64,000 bases of DNA, taken from Azospirillum baldaniorum. Lineage in GTDB: Bacteria; Pseudomonadota; Alphaproteobacteria; Azospirillales; Azospirillaceae. The stretch is from positions 1,037,501-1,101,500 of the forward strand of contig NZ_CP022254.1 of assembly GCF_003119195.2 (NCBI RefSeq), given 5' to 3'. Position numbers and translations under genes: made by a program. The notes under the pieces are model-generated. The model was not told the DNA's origin. It saw nothing but the letters and a program-made list of their open reading frames with translations, and made no database searches. Shown one piece after another: positions 1 to 7,775 of the stretch (within the stretch, counting starts at the first letter, position 1; every line of letters starts with the position of its first letter).

Positions 1-1173
1 GACGGCGTCTATGCCATCGCCTATCGCGTCATCGGAATCGAGGACGGGGTTGAGCGGTGGATCTCCACGCACGGCCAAACCGTCTTCGACGCGGGGCGAC
101 CCATCGGATTCATCGGGGCCGCGCTCGACATCACCGCGCACAAGCGGGCGGAAGATGACCTGCGTGAGAGCGAAGAGCGCTTCCAGCAATTCGCCGCGCA
201 CTCCACCAGCGTGCTCTGGATGGTCGATGTCAGGACCATGCGCATGGAATACCTCAGTCCCGCCTACGAGCAAGTCTGGGGAGAGCCGCCGGACGCGATG
301 CTGCAGGACTGGCGTCCCCACTGGCTCGGGACCGTGCACCCGGAGGATCGGGAGCTTGCAAGCGGCGCGATGGACCGTGTCCTGCGGGGCGAGACTGTCG
401 ACCAGGAGTACCGCATCGTCCGGGGCAACGGCTCGGTGCGCTGGATTCGCGACACCTTCTTCGCCATCCGCGGCACGGGCGGCCGGATACGGCGCGTTGC
501 CGGTATCGCCCAGGACATCACGAACCACAGCGGCTCGCTGATCTACGTGATCAATGCCGAGGAAGCGTCTCAGCGAGAGTTGCTCCTCCTGCTGCGAGGC
601 GTTGGGTATGACGTGAAGGCTTTCACGTCCGCGCGTGCCTTCCTCGAGATCGCGCCGGCGCTGATACCCGGCTGCGTGCTGCTCGACATCAGGGCGCCGG
701 AGACGGGCGGCCTGGCGATCCCGAGGGAACTCCGGGCGCGGCGGATCCACCTCCCCGTGATCGTCATGGGCAGCTGCGATGGAAACATCAGGTTGGCGGT
801 GCGGGCCATGAAGGCGGGCGCGGTGGATTTCTTGGAAGTGCCTTACGAGCGTGAGGCGCTGCTGGCCGCGGTGGCGTCTGCCTTGGCCGACATCCGGGAC
901 ACGGCGGAACGCAGCAGCGTTGCGGAAGTCGCGCGGGCACGCATTGCGGACATGTCCACCCGTGAGCGGGCGGTGCTGGAGGGGCTGCTTGCCGGCGGTA
1001 CGAACAAGACCATGGCCAGGGATCTTGGGATCAGCCCACGCACGGTGGAGAACCACCGGGCCCACGTGATGGAACGGCTCGGCGCACGTACCCTGCCCGA
1101 GGCCGTGCTCATGGCCGCGGCGGCAGGCCTGCGCCCCCCGCTCCGGACACAGGGCGAAACGCAGGAGGAGTAG
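1..1173 (+). CDS. PAS / pseudo-receiver / LuxR-HTH regulator (5' partial)
   Basis: The frame is open from the first base, so the start lies upstream; 390 residues are visible. It begins in the end of one PAS/PAC domain (about residues 1-45), then a second PAS/PAC (about 55-170, ending GIAQDIT), a FixJ-like receiver (about 180-300) and a LuxR/FixJ helix-turn-helix (about 315-375, STRERAVLEGLL, ISPRTVENHR). It is probably a sensory transcription factor. The receiver keeps the phospho-acceptor Asp (LLDIR), but the acidic pair is N-A, the Thr is replaced, and the conserved Lys is Val (FLEVPYE). It may therefore not be phosphorylated. The next gene is a FixK-like regulator, recalling FixJ-FixK cascades. 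Family is sure; signal unknown. Confidence 0.85.
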   Translation, partial: DGVYAIAYRVIGIEDGVERWISTHGQTVFDAGRPIGFIGAALDITAHKRAEDDLRESEERFQQFAAHSTSVLWMVDVRTMRMEYLSPAYEQVWGEPPDAMLQDWRPHWLGTVHPEDRELASGAMDRVLRGETVDQEYRIVRGNGSVRWIRDTFFAIRGTGGRIRRVAGIAQDITNHSGSLIYVINAEEASQRELLLLLRGVGYDVKAFTSARAFLEIAPALIPGCVLLDIRAPETGGLAIPRELRARRIHLPVIVMGSCDGNIRLAVRAMKAGAVDFLEVPYEREALLAAVASALADIRDTAERSSVAEVARARIADMSTRERAVLEGLLAGGTNKTMARDLGISPRTVENHRAHVMERLGARTLPEAVLMAAAAGLRPPLRTQGETQEE

Positions 1174-1319
1174 GGGCACGCCGTAGGGATGTGCCGGATT
1201 GCTGCGCCCCGGCCCCATCGTGATATTGCACATCGTCTTGCAGTTGGTGGCGCAACCACGTTCCGACTGCAACGTCTCGACAGCTCGATCGGTCTCGATA
1301 GGCACGAGGAGCCGCCTTC

Positions 1320-2003
1320 ATGCATGTTTCCAGCCAGCTTCGCCACGACCAGCCCACGAGGCATCGCCATAACCCTGGCGATGTTCTGAGCTCGCTGGCG
1401 ATGACCACGCGCTACGGCCGCGGGCAGGAGATCTATACCCAGGATCACCCGGCCGAGCACTGGTACCGCGTCGTTTCCGGCGCGGCGCGGCGCTTTACCG
1501 TTCAGGTCAACGGACGGCGGCAAATCGTGGACTTCCTGCTGCCCGGCGATTTTTTCGGCCTTGCATCCCGGAACGTGCATCTCTTCGCCGTCGAGGCGAT
1601 CGTGGAGGGCACGATCGTGGCCGCCTACCCACGCGAGCGCGCCGAGGCCCTTGCCGACGCCAACCCCCATCTCGGACGGGAAATCCGTACCGTGACGGCT
1701 GCGGAAATTGCCCGCCTGCAGACGAGGATTCTCATCCTTGGGCGTATCGGCTCGCTGGGAAAGGTCAGTGCCTTCCTCCTCGAGATGGCGGAGCGCCTGT
1801 CCAGCAGGACCCAGGCCAGCAAAGCCGGGGAAGGGATTCTCCTGCCGATGTCGCGCTACGACATCGCCGATTATCTCACCCTGTCGGTCGAGACGGTGAG
1901 CCGCGCCTTGACCAGCCTCAAGCAACGCGGCGCCATCAGGCTCGTGGGCACCCGCCGTGTCAAAATCATCCATTACGACGCCCTCGAGGACAGCGACGAA
2001 TAG
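1320..2003 (+). CDS. Crp/Fnr family regulator, FixK-like
   Basis: A 227-residue protein with an N-terminal cyclic-nucleotide-binding-fold domain (about 20-140) and a C-terminal winged helix (about 165-215; DIADYLTLSVETVSRALTSL recognition region). The recognition helix matches the FixK/Fnr type, which binds TTGAC/T-N4-G/ATCAA. No cysteines are visible, so it cannot hold an Fnr 4Fe-4S cluster. That fits FixK or a cluster-free Fnr paralogue controlled by expression or another signal. The start is the first ATG, after a GAGGAG ribosome site. It is the likely regulator of the dyads found at five places downstream; that link is inference. Confidence 0.9.
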   Translation: MHVSSQLRHDQPTRHRHNPGDVLSSLAMTTRYGRGQEIYTQDHPAEHWYRVVSGAARRFTVQVNGRRQIVDFLLPGDFFGLASRNVHLFAVEAIVEGTIVAAYPRERAEALADANPHLGREIRTVTAAEIARLQTRILILGRIGSLGKVSAFLLEMAERLSSRTQASKAGEGILLPMSRYDIADYLTLSVETVSRALTSLKQRGAIRLVGTRRVKIIHYDALEDSDE

Positions 2004-2053
2004 ACGGGGGAACCGTGCGCGCCCCCTGAACGACGACGGTGCCGCGCCGCAGC

Positions 2054-2761
2054 TCAGGTCTTCACCGCGCGTCGCGCCCGCTGCACCCGCATCCATCGCA
2101 CGACGAAAGGACCGGGCAACGCGTAGTAGATCAGCAGAAGCATGTACATGCCCACGCTGAGGTACGGGGCCACGTACGCAAGCCCGAAGGCAACCCCGTA
2201 GAACAGCGGCACCAATTCCCAATGCCACCCGAGCGCGTGCAGCCGGTGGGGATCGGCACGCGCGTCCACCAACCCCGCGCTCAGCGCGTGCTGCCAGATC
2301 GCGCTGAAGAAGATCCCCGCACCGGCGAGCGCGGCGCTGTAGATAAGCGCGGCCAGCCGGAGTTCCGATTCACTGGCGCGGGCGTATTCCGCGAGCAGCG
2401 CCGTGGTGAATGGCAGCACCGCCACGCAGAGCAGGAGCAGGAGGTTGCAGACCAGCAGGACGTGATCGCTGCGGCGGATATGATGGAACATCGTGTGATG
2501 GTTGGCCCAGACCACCCCGACCTGCAGAAAGCTCAGGACGTACGCCACATAGACCGGCCATTGCTTCAGCAGCGCGGCAGCTAGAGGTTCTCCATGCAGC
2601 GTGGCCTCGCGCGGCACGCGGATGTCGAGCACCAACAGCGTGATGATGATGGCGAACACGCCATCGCTGAATCCCTCCAGACGCGCCGGTGATGGCGTTT
2701 CTTCGAACGGTGGGATCCCGTCCGAATGGAAGCTGGAAGCTGCGGTGCGACGCTGATCCAT
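2054..2761 (-). CDS. TMEM175-family (DUF1211) membrane channel protein
   Basis: A 235-residue integral membrane protein. The family signature FSD lies at residues 31-33, followed by a hydrophobic helix (GVFAIIITLLVLDI), and about six hydrophobic segments follow. Bacterial TMEM175 relatives are potassium-permeable channels made of six-helix subunits. The basic C-terminus (RWMRVQRARRAVKT) fits a cytoplasmic tail. It is divergent from the thioredoxin gene, with an FNR/FixK-type dyad between them, so the dyad could serve both. Ion selectivity cannot be read from the sequence. Confidence 0.85.
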   Translation of the reverse strand: MDQRRTAASSFHSDGIPPFEETPSPARLEGFSDGVFAIIITLLVLDIRVPREATLHGEPLAAALLKQWPVYVAYVLSFLQVGVVWANHHTMFHHIRRSDHVLLVCNLLLLLCVAVLPFTTALLAEYARASESELRLAALIYSAALAGAGIFFSAIWQHALSAGLVDARADPHRLHALGWHWELVPLFYGVAFGLAYVAPYLSVGMYMLLLIYYALPGPFVVRWMRVQRARRAVKT

Positions 2762-2819
2762 GGTGGGCTACGCCTCGAAACGGCAGCCAGCACTGTAAGG
2801 CAACGGGGCGGCGACGGCG

Positions 2820-2833
2820 TTGACGCCTGTCAA
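2820..2833. promoter_or_regulatory. FNR/FixK-type dyad upstream of trxC
   Basis: TTGACGCCTGTCAA is a perfect TTGAC-N4-GTCAA dyad. Its centre (2826.5) is 29.5 bases before a CATCAT hexamer at 2856-2861 reading toward trxC. That is the geometry of an activator bound near -41.5. It lies between the divergent TMEM175 and trxC genes. Confidence 0.75.
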
Positions 2834-2925
2834 GGCGCCGCGGTTTCGCATGCCGCATCATACGAAACGCTGGCGAAACGCCGGCTGCTCCATGAGGAGG
2901 CCGGCTGCTCCACGAGGAGGATGAA

Positions 2926-3378
2926 ATGTCCGAAGCGCTGCACGTCGTCTGCCCCCACTGCGACACGACCAACCGGGTACCGCGTGCGCGGCTGGGCGCT
3001 GGCGGAAAATGCGGCGCCTGCCATCGGCCGCTGTTCGAGGGGCATCCCCTGCCCCTGAACGACCCGAGCCGCTTCGCCAAGCACGCCGAGGGGAGCGACA
3101 TCCCGCTCCTGATCGACTTCTGGGCCGCCTGGTGCGGTCCGTGCCGCATGATGGCGCCGATCGTCGAGCAGGCGGCGCAACGGCTTGAGCCGCATGTCCG
3201 GCTGGCAAAAGTCGATACCGAGGCCGCACCGGATGTCGCCGCGCGTTTCGCGGTGCGAAGCATTCCAACGCTTGCGCTGGTCCTGCACGGCAGGGAAATC
3301 GCCCGGACCGCCGGTGTCATGCCTCTGCCCCAACTCATCGCGTGGACGCAGCAACACGCCGGAATAACGGCGGACTAG
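2926..3378 (+). CDS. trxC: thioredoxin 2
   Basis: A 150-residue cytoplasmic thioredoxin. The N-terminal extension carries two CxxC pairs (CPHC at 9-12, CGAC at 29-32), the zinc-binding module that separates TrxC from TrxA. The thioredoxin domain has the WCGPC active site near residues 68-72 and the cis-proline IPT motif. It reduces protein disulphides and is typically tied to oxidative stress. A GAGGAGG ribosome site precedes the ATG. An FNR/FixK-type dyad lies about 90 bases upstream. A thioredoxin is also part of the cargo of transmissible stress-tolerance loci. Confidence 0.93.
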   Translation: MSEALHVVCPHCDTTNRVPRARLGAGGKCGACHRPLFEGHPLPLNDPSRFAKHAEGSDIPLLIDFWAAWCGPCRMMAPIVEQAAQRLEPHVRLAKVDTEAAPDVAARFAVRSIPTLALVLHGREIARTAGVMPLPQLIAWTQQHAGITAD

Positions 3379-3436
3379 ACCGGCGCCGGCCTTTCCTGCA
3401 GAAAGATCCAGCCAAGAGGCGGTCAGGCCGTACGTC

Positions 3437-3634
3437 GTGAAATGGACTCTCGCCGGACAAGACGAGGTTTTCGCCCAGCCGGTATCATACGCCAAGCTGT
3501 CGGACGCCCTCGACTGTGCCTGCACGGTTCTGTACCAACATCCCACCGACACTTGGATCGAAGACGACACCGGAAGCCCGATTGCGCTGGACTTCAGGAT
3601 CAAACAGCATTGCACGTCTAGGGGATACTCCTGA
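3437..3634 (+). CDS. small hypothetical protein
   Basis: A possible 65-residue protein not recognised as a known family. It has balanced, protein-like composition (WIEDDTGSPIALDF, alternating hydrophobic and acidic residues) and starts 58 bases after trxC on the same strand. The ribosome site is weak. It could be a small gene co-transcribed with trxC or a chance frame; the antisense frames here look worse. Confidence 0.4.
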   Translation: MKWTLAGQDEVFAQPVSYAKLSDALDCACTVLYQHPTDTWIEDDTGSPIALDFRIKQHCTSRGYS

Positions 3635-3973
3635 GGACGCACCGCAGCTCGGAAACACGGGGAGTAATTTGACGAATGTCATGGCGCAGGAGGTCTGCCC
3701 CGCTACACTTGAGCCATAACGCGTCATTGCGTTTCCTCCTGGATACTTACGGCACCCCCCCGCGAGTGGCCGTCTTCTTTTCCGCTCCACCCACCCGTCT
3801 TCACAGAGATCCAACAAAGGATCATCGCGCCCTCCACGAACACATCGTGGCGATATCGTCACGCGTGCCCACACGACCATACGGGGTGAGCGGCGCGAGG
3901 CGGCTTGGGACTCCGCGGCAGCAAGGCGCCGGTAGTTTGCGGTGCCGACGCCCGGGCGGATCGAACGCCATCC
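3635..3973. other. intergenic, no recognised feature
   Basis: This stretch lies between the small plus-strand frame and the convergent cbpM gene. Open frames exist on both strands, but none resembles a known protein or has a convincing ribosome site. No obvious strong hairpin with a T-run was seen. Confidence 0.5.
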
Positions 3974-4342
3974 TCAAGCACCACCGCGCTCCGGATCGGC
4001 ATCGGCGCCATCCATCGGCGCCGCGCTCACGCGTACAGCAACCAGGAGCGCCCGGCGGACCTCCTCCGGTTGAGCGTTGATCGCCGTGCACAGCAGTTTC
4101 ATCTGCCGCCGCACGCCGTAGAGTTGGTCGAGCAGCGAGAGCACCAGCGGCAGGGCGTCATCGTCAATCGCCAGCTCACGCAACTCCGCAACCAGGCGCG
4201 TGCGTGCAACATCGATCTCATGAAAGACATAAGCACCCGGCCGCCCTTCCGGCCGGACCCAGCGGTTGTCGATCCATCGATCGAGGTCCGCCGCATCGAG
4301 GTCGGCGAAGGACCGTTGCAACTCATTTAGTGTCATCATCAC
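3974..4342 (-). CDS. cbpM: chaperone modulator CbpM
   Basis: A 122-residue protein of the CbpM family (MerR-like winged helix plus coiled region; [18 protein letters not shown], then [16 protein letters not shown]). In E. coli CbpM binds the J domain of CbpA and inhibits its DNA-binding and co-chaperone activity. Its start overlaps the cbpA stop by 4 bases (ATGA), so the two are translationally coupled. The family assignment rests on both sequence and partner. Confidence 0.88.
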   Translation of the reverse strand: MMMTLNELQRSFADLDAADLDRWIDNRWVRPEGRPGAYVFHEIDVARTRLVAELRELAIDDDALPLVLSLLDQLYGVRRQMKLLCTAINAQPEEVRRALLVAVRVSAAPMDGADADPERGGA

Positions 4343-5286
4343 GGTGTCATCCCCAGTTTGCGGCGCGGATCGAACGGATGCTTGGGCGCCCAGCTCCGCA
4401 GGAAGTCCTTGAGCTCAGCATCGTCAGCACCGGGCCCGACCTCGACCTTCAATGTGACGTACTGATCGCCAGCCGGCCGGCCACCGCGCCCTGCCGGGAC
4501 TCCCTTGCCGCGCAAGCGCAGCACCCGACCGGTGTCCGAGCCCGCGGGCACCGTCATCGTCACCGGCCCGGTCCGCGTGGGTATGGTGATGGAGCCGCCC
4601 AGCACCGCCTCCGAAAGCGTCACGGGCACCTCGACGTGAAGGTCGTTGCCGACGCGTTTGAAGAGCGGATGGGATGTGACGCGGACCTCGATCAGCGCAT
4701 CGCCCGGCGGGCCGCCGCCCAGACCGGGATCACCCTGCCCCTTGAGCCGCAGCACCTTGCCATCCTCGATTCCGGGAGGGATCGCAACGTCGAGCGTCTT
4801 TCCGTCCGGCAGCTGCAGTCGTTGCGTCGTCCCATTGATCGCGTCGAGGAGGTCCACCGTCAGCAGATAGCGGCGGTCGGCACCGCGCAGCCGGATCTCC
4901 GGCCCGGCACCGCCATCGGTGGCCCTGGTGCGAAACCGGCCACCGAAGAGGTTCGCGAACAGATCGCTGAAATCGTCGGTTTGCTCCTCATCACCGCCGT
5001 AGTATTTGCTGCCGTTCCGCCCCTCGGCGAAGTCACGGTAATAGGAGTAGTCGGGCCGTTGCTCTGCGCCCGAGGCATCGATCTCGCCGCGGTCATAGCG
5101 GCCGCGCTTGTCCGGATCGGAGAGAAGCTCGTAGGCCGATGACACCGCCTTGAAGCGCTCCTCTGCCTGGCTGTTGCCAGGGTTCAGGTCAGGATGGAAT
5201 TTCTTGGCGAGTTTGCGGTAGGCGCGACGGATGCCGTCGTCGCTCGCGTCCCGCTTCACCCCGAGCACCTCATAGGGGTCTTCCAC
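4339..5286 (-). CDS. cbpA: DnaJ-class co-chaperone CbpA
   Basis: A 315-residue J-domain protein. The J domain spans about residues 4-70 with HPD at 31-33. A Gly/Phe-rich linker follows (FANLFGGRF), then two beta-rich DnaJ C-terminal domains (about 130-300; [17 protein letters not shown]). The zinc-finger region of true DnaJ is absent, as expected for CbpA. It would deliver clients to DnaK, which is encoded in this same island. The upstream AT-rich region carries two adjacent FNR/FixK-type dyads shared with the divergent DUF5335 gene. Confidence 0.93.
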   Translation of the reverse strand: MEDPYEVLGVKRDASDDGIRRAYRKLAKKFHPDLNPGNSQAEERFKAVSSAYELLSDPDKRGRYDRGEIDASGAEQRPDYSYYRDFAEGRNGSKYYGGDEEQTDDFSDLFANLFGGRFRTRATDGGAGPEIRLRGADRRYLLTVDLLDAINGTTQRLQLPDGKTLDVAIPPGIEDGKVLRLKGQGDPGLGGGPPGDALIEVRVTSHPLFKRVGNDLHVEVPVTLSEAVLGGSITIPTRTGPVTMTVPAGSDTGRVLRLRGKGVPAGRGGRPAGDQYVTLKVEVGPGADDAELKDFLRSWAPKHPFDPRRKLGMTP

Positions 5287-5304
5287 GACGATGCCTCCAG
5301 CAAC

Positions 5305-5475
5305 AGGAACGGATTGGCAAGCAATTTGTTTAAATGACTCTCAAAGAGAAAAGTGCATTAATCTGATAATTCTGGAGATCATATATACAAAACCCTATAC
5401 GAATGCAAATATACAAAACCATAACTCCCATACACTAAAAATAAAATGACATCCGTCAATTTGATATCCGTCAAC
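5305..5475. promoter_or_regulatory. AT-rich divergent control region with tandem FNR/FixK dyads
   Basis: This is a markedly AT-rich stretch in a GC-rich window, between divergent cbpA and the DUF5335 gene. Two dyads sit head to tail: ATGACATCCGTCAA (5446-5459, one mismatch) and TTGATATCCGTCAA (5461-5474), a 15-base period. The 12-base sequence ATATACAAAACC also occurs twice, at 5383-5394 and 5409-5420. Several AT-rich -10-like hexamers face cbpA. The rest of the 280-base gap holds no gene. Confidence 0.7.
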
Positions 5476-5568
5476 GCCATACCGCACAGATTGATGCATC
5501 CTTTCTTCCAGCGCGACGACTCCTTGGCCGCCAGCGCTGCAGGCAAAACCCGATTGGGGACATAGACC

Positions 5569-5949
5569 ATGGCCCTCCAGAAGCTCGACAAGGCGGAATG
5601 GCACAGCTTTCTCGATTACCTATCGAAAGGCCTCGTTGGCAAACACACCGAGATTGAGGTCACATCCCTCGCTCTTGGCCAGCAGATCGAGGCGAAGTGG
5701 CTGCCTCTGCTTGGGATCGTTTACGATCACAAGGACGATGTCATCGAAATCGCCCTGGGAGGCGTCGATCACATGGTGAACCGGCCACGGGAGCTGTACG
5801 TCGATCTCGCCGTGGGCAACCTGGCGAGTCTGGAAATCGTTGATGCCGACGACAACCGGCAGATCATCACGCTGCGCGATCCGCTGATGCTGCCGCCCCC
5901 ATCGGAAGCCCGCCCGAGCGCCCAACAGGGCCAGGAGCGGTCACGGTGA
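5569..5949 (+). CDS. DUF5335 family protein
   Basis: A 126-residue soluble protein recognised as DUF5335 by its conserved core (EIEVTSLALGQQIEAKWLPL, DDVIEIALGGVDHM, IVDADDNRQIITLRDPLML). The function of the family is unknown; members often sit near universal stress proteins and other stress genes. The C-terminal tail is Pro/Gln-rich and probably disordered. It overlaps the next gene by 4 bases (ATGA), and a tandem FNR/FixK-type dyad lies about 95 bases upstream of its ATG. Confidence 0.8.
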   Translation: MALQKLDKAEWHSFLDYLSKGLVGKHTEIEVTSLALGQQIEAKWLPLLGIVYDHKDDVIEIALGGVDHMVNRPRELYVDLAVGNLASLEIVDADDNRQIITLRDPLMLPPPSEARPSAQQGQERSR

Positions 5950-6539
5950 CGAAAACAGCTCCATCGAAAACTGGGATGGCTGCAAAGGCGGACTGGGAGG
6001 CTGCATTGCGGGGCGACCGTGCCGCATTCCAAGCGATCGTGACCCCGACACGATCCGGGACAAACTTGGCGGCGTCTATGCGCCTGCCGAGGAACTTGCC
6101 GATGTGCCGGATGTGCCGCGCCTATATCGCGCATGAGGACGTGGCCACCACCGCGCTGGTCGCCGGGGTCCTCTCCTACGTCGGCGCTGCGGCTGCGGCG
6201 CTCGGGGTCGTCGCCTCGGGAGGAACGTTGGCTCTGGCCCTCGCGGCCGCCGCCGCAGGCGGGGCGGCCGGGGGCGGCGTCGGCGCCTTGATCAGTCGTG
6301 CTCTCGGAGCGGAGCGGGCCAGGGAACTCGAAACGCTGATGGCTGTCGGCGGCCTCGTCCTGTGGGTCCGCGTCCGCGCGCCCGAGCAAGAGGAGAAGGC
6401 TCAGCGCATCCTGCGCGAGCACGGTGCCGAAGCCGTTCGTGTGCATGAAATCGAGATCGACAAACGTCTCGAGGATCTTCCCTTGGCTTCGCTGCGTCCA
6501 GACCCGTGGCTCAGCGACGAACCGCTTGCAAGGCCATAG
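5946..6539 (+). CDS. glycine-zipper membrane protein, probably with compensating frameshifts
   Basis: As read, 197 residues: a short N-terminus, then a long Ala/Gly-rich hydrophobic double helix (about 78-120, glycine-zipper-like) and a soluble tail (LVLWVRVRAPEQEEKAQRIL). No function is known. Codons at about 6038-6120 give an odd Arg/Met/Cys-rich stretch in this frame. The frame starting one base earlier there gives a natural acidic sequence (RDPDTIRDKLGGVYAPAEEL). One base appears lost near 6037 and one gained near 6120, which restores the frame. Start is coupled to the DUF5335 gene by a 4-base overlap. Confidence 0.6.
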   Translation: MTKTAPSKTGMAAKADWEAALRGDRAAFQAIVTPTRSGTNLAASMRLPRNLPMCRMCRAYIAHEDVATTALVAGVLSYVGAAAAALGVVASGGTLALALAAAAAGGAAGGGVGALISRALGAERARELETLMAVGGLVLWVRVRAPEQEEKAQRILREHGAEAVRVHEIEIDKRLEDLPLASLRPDPWLSDEPLARP

Positions 6540-6565
6540 GTCGAAGCAGGGATCGTTCCGACTTG

Positions 6566-6610
6566 CAAAAATCAAGGAATCAAAAATCAAGGAATGTTGA
6601 CGCCCGTCAA
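6566..6610 (+). promoter_or_regulatory. peroxiredoxin operon promoter: tandem repeat plus FNR/FixK dyad
   Basis: CAAAAATCAAGGAAT occurs twice in direct tandem (6566-6580 and 6581-6595). It is followed at 6597-6610 by TTGACGCCCGTCAA, a perfect FNR/FixK-type dyad. A CATAAT -10-like hexamer starts at 6632, 28.5 bases after the dyad centre. This places the dyad near -41.5, the class II activation position. Confidence 0.8.
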
Positions 6611-6695
6611 CGCGGCCGTCAGCCACCGCAACATAATCGATGCCATGCATGCAACGCCGCGGAGACCATTGCCGTCTGCTCCAGCGAGGTGACAC

Positions 6696-7163
6696 ATGTC
6701 TCAAGTTTTATCCCCGGGGACTTCGGCTCCCGATTTCACGCTCCATGTCACGCCCGATCAATGCTTGTCGCTTTCTGAATTTCGTGGCAGGCCGGTGATC
6801 CTTGCCTTCTACCCTGCCGATTGGAGCCCAGTCTGTGGCGACCAGATGGTGCTGTACAACCAGGTCCGTCCCGAGTTCCTGAATCATGGAGCCGAGGTGC
6901 TGGGCGTTTCCGTCGACGGCGCGTGGTGCCATCAGGCGTTCGCAAAGGCTCGCAACCTGCACTTCCCGCTGCTTGCCGATTTCGAACCCAAAGGTGGCGT
7001 CTCGAAGTCCTATGGGGCCTATCGGGAAGGGGACGGGGTCAGCGAACGCGCGTTGTTTGTGATCGACAAGAATGGAGTCATCTTCTGGAGCTACCGCTCG
7101 CCGCTCGCCGTCAACCCCGGTGCCGACGGCATCCTCAATGCGCTGGAGCGGTTGCCCAGTTAG
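6696..7163 (+). CDS. peroxiredoxin (AhpC/TSA family)
   Basis: A 155-residue thioredoxin-fold peroxidase. The peroxidatic cysteine is Cys47 in the P-x3-S-x2-C motif (PADWSPVC). A second cysteine near residue 78 (GAWC) could act in resolution, but the classical C-terminal resolving Cys of 2-Cys enzymes is not seen, so it may be of the AhpE or 1-Cys-like type. It reduces hydrogen peroxide and organic peroxides. It has no signal peptide. It is first in a plus-strand series of stress genes behind a good FNR/FixK-type promoter. Confidence 0.88.
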   Translation: MSQVLSPGTSAPDFTLHVTPDQCLSLSEFRGRPVILAFYPADWSPVCGDQMVLYNQVRPEFLNHGAEVLGVSVDGAWCHQAFAKARNLHFPLLADFEPKGGVSKSYGAYREGDGVSERALFVIDKNGVIFWSYRSPLAVNPGADGILNALERLPS

Positions 7164-7229
7164 TTCGGATTCACGTTAGGGGCGATATGCCGTTCATGCC
7201 GAACGGACCATCGCTTCGGGAGAGCAGCC

Positions 7230-7751
7230 ATGGCGGTGTTGAAAGTGCCGGTCACTTCGAGTGACCACATCCAGGGAGACGCTCACGCCCCGGTTACCCT
7301 GGTCGAATACGGCGATTACGAGTGTCCGTACTGCGGGGCCGCGCACACTCACGTCCAACTCGTGCAGAAGCACTACGGCAGTCAGCTCCGGTTCGTGTTC
7401 CGGCACTTCCCGCTGACGGAAGTCCACCCCAATGCCCAAAGCGCGGCGGAGAGTGCGGAGTTCGCAGGGGTGCATGGGCGGTTCTGGGAGATGCACGACC
7501 TCCTCTTCGAGAACCAGGAGCGCTTGAGCATTCAGCTTCTGTTCGCCGCGGTGCGGTCGTTGGGGCTGTCCGAAGCCGAGCTCCGCGACGCACTGGCCGA
7601 AGGGACATACATGTCCAAGGTCCGCGACGACTTCCTCGGCGGCGTGCGCAGCGGGGTGAACGGCACCCCGGCCTTCTTCATAAACGATCGGCGACACGAT
7701 GGCCCGTTCGACTTCCCCCATCTCGTCGCAGCCATCGACACGCAGCTTTAG
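7230..7751 (+). CDS. DsbA-family thioredoxin-fold protein, cytoplasmic
   Basis: A 173-residue protein with CPYC at residues 32-35, an inserted helical domain and the cis-proline loop (NGTPAFF, about 150). The architecture is DsbA/FrnE-like. There is no signal peptide, so it probably works in the cytoplasm as a disulphide reductase or oxidoreductase rather than as a periplasmic oxidase. The gene follows the peroxiredoxin by 66 bases, in which an inverted repeat (CCGTTC/GAACGG, 7190-7206) is present. A GGGAG ribosome site precedes the ATG. Confidence 0.88.
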   Translation: MAVLKVPVTSSDHIQGDAHAPVTLVEYGDYECPYCGAAHTHVQLVQKHYGSQLRFVFRHFPLTEVHPNAQSAAESAEFAGVHGRFWEMHDLLFENQERLSIQLLFAAVRSLGLSEAELRDALAEGTYMSKVRDDFLGGVRSGVNGTPAFFINDRRHDGPFDFPHLVAAIDTQL

Positions 7752-7775
7752 GCTGTCGGGCCCGGGAGAAGCACC

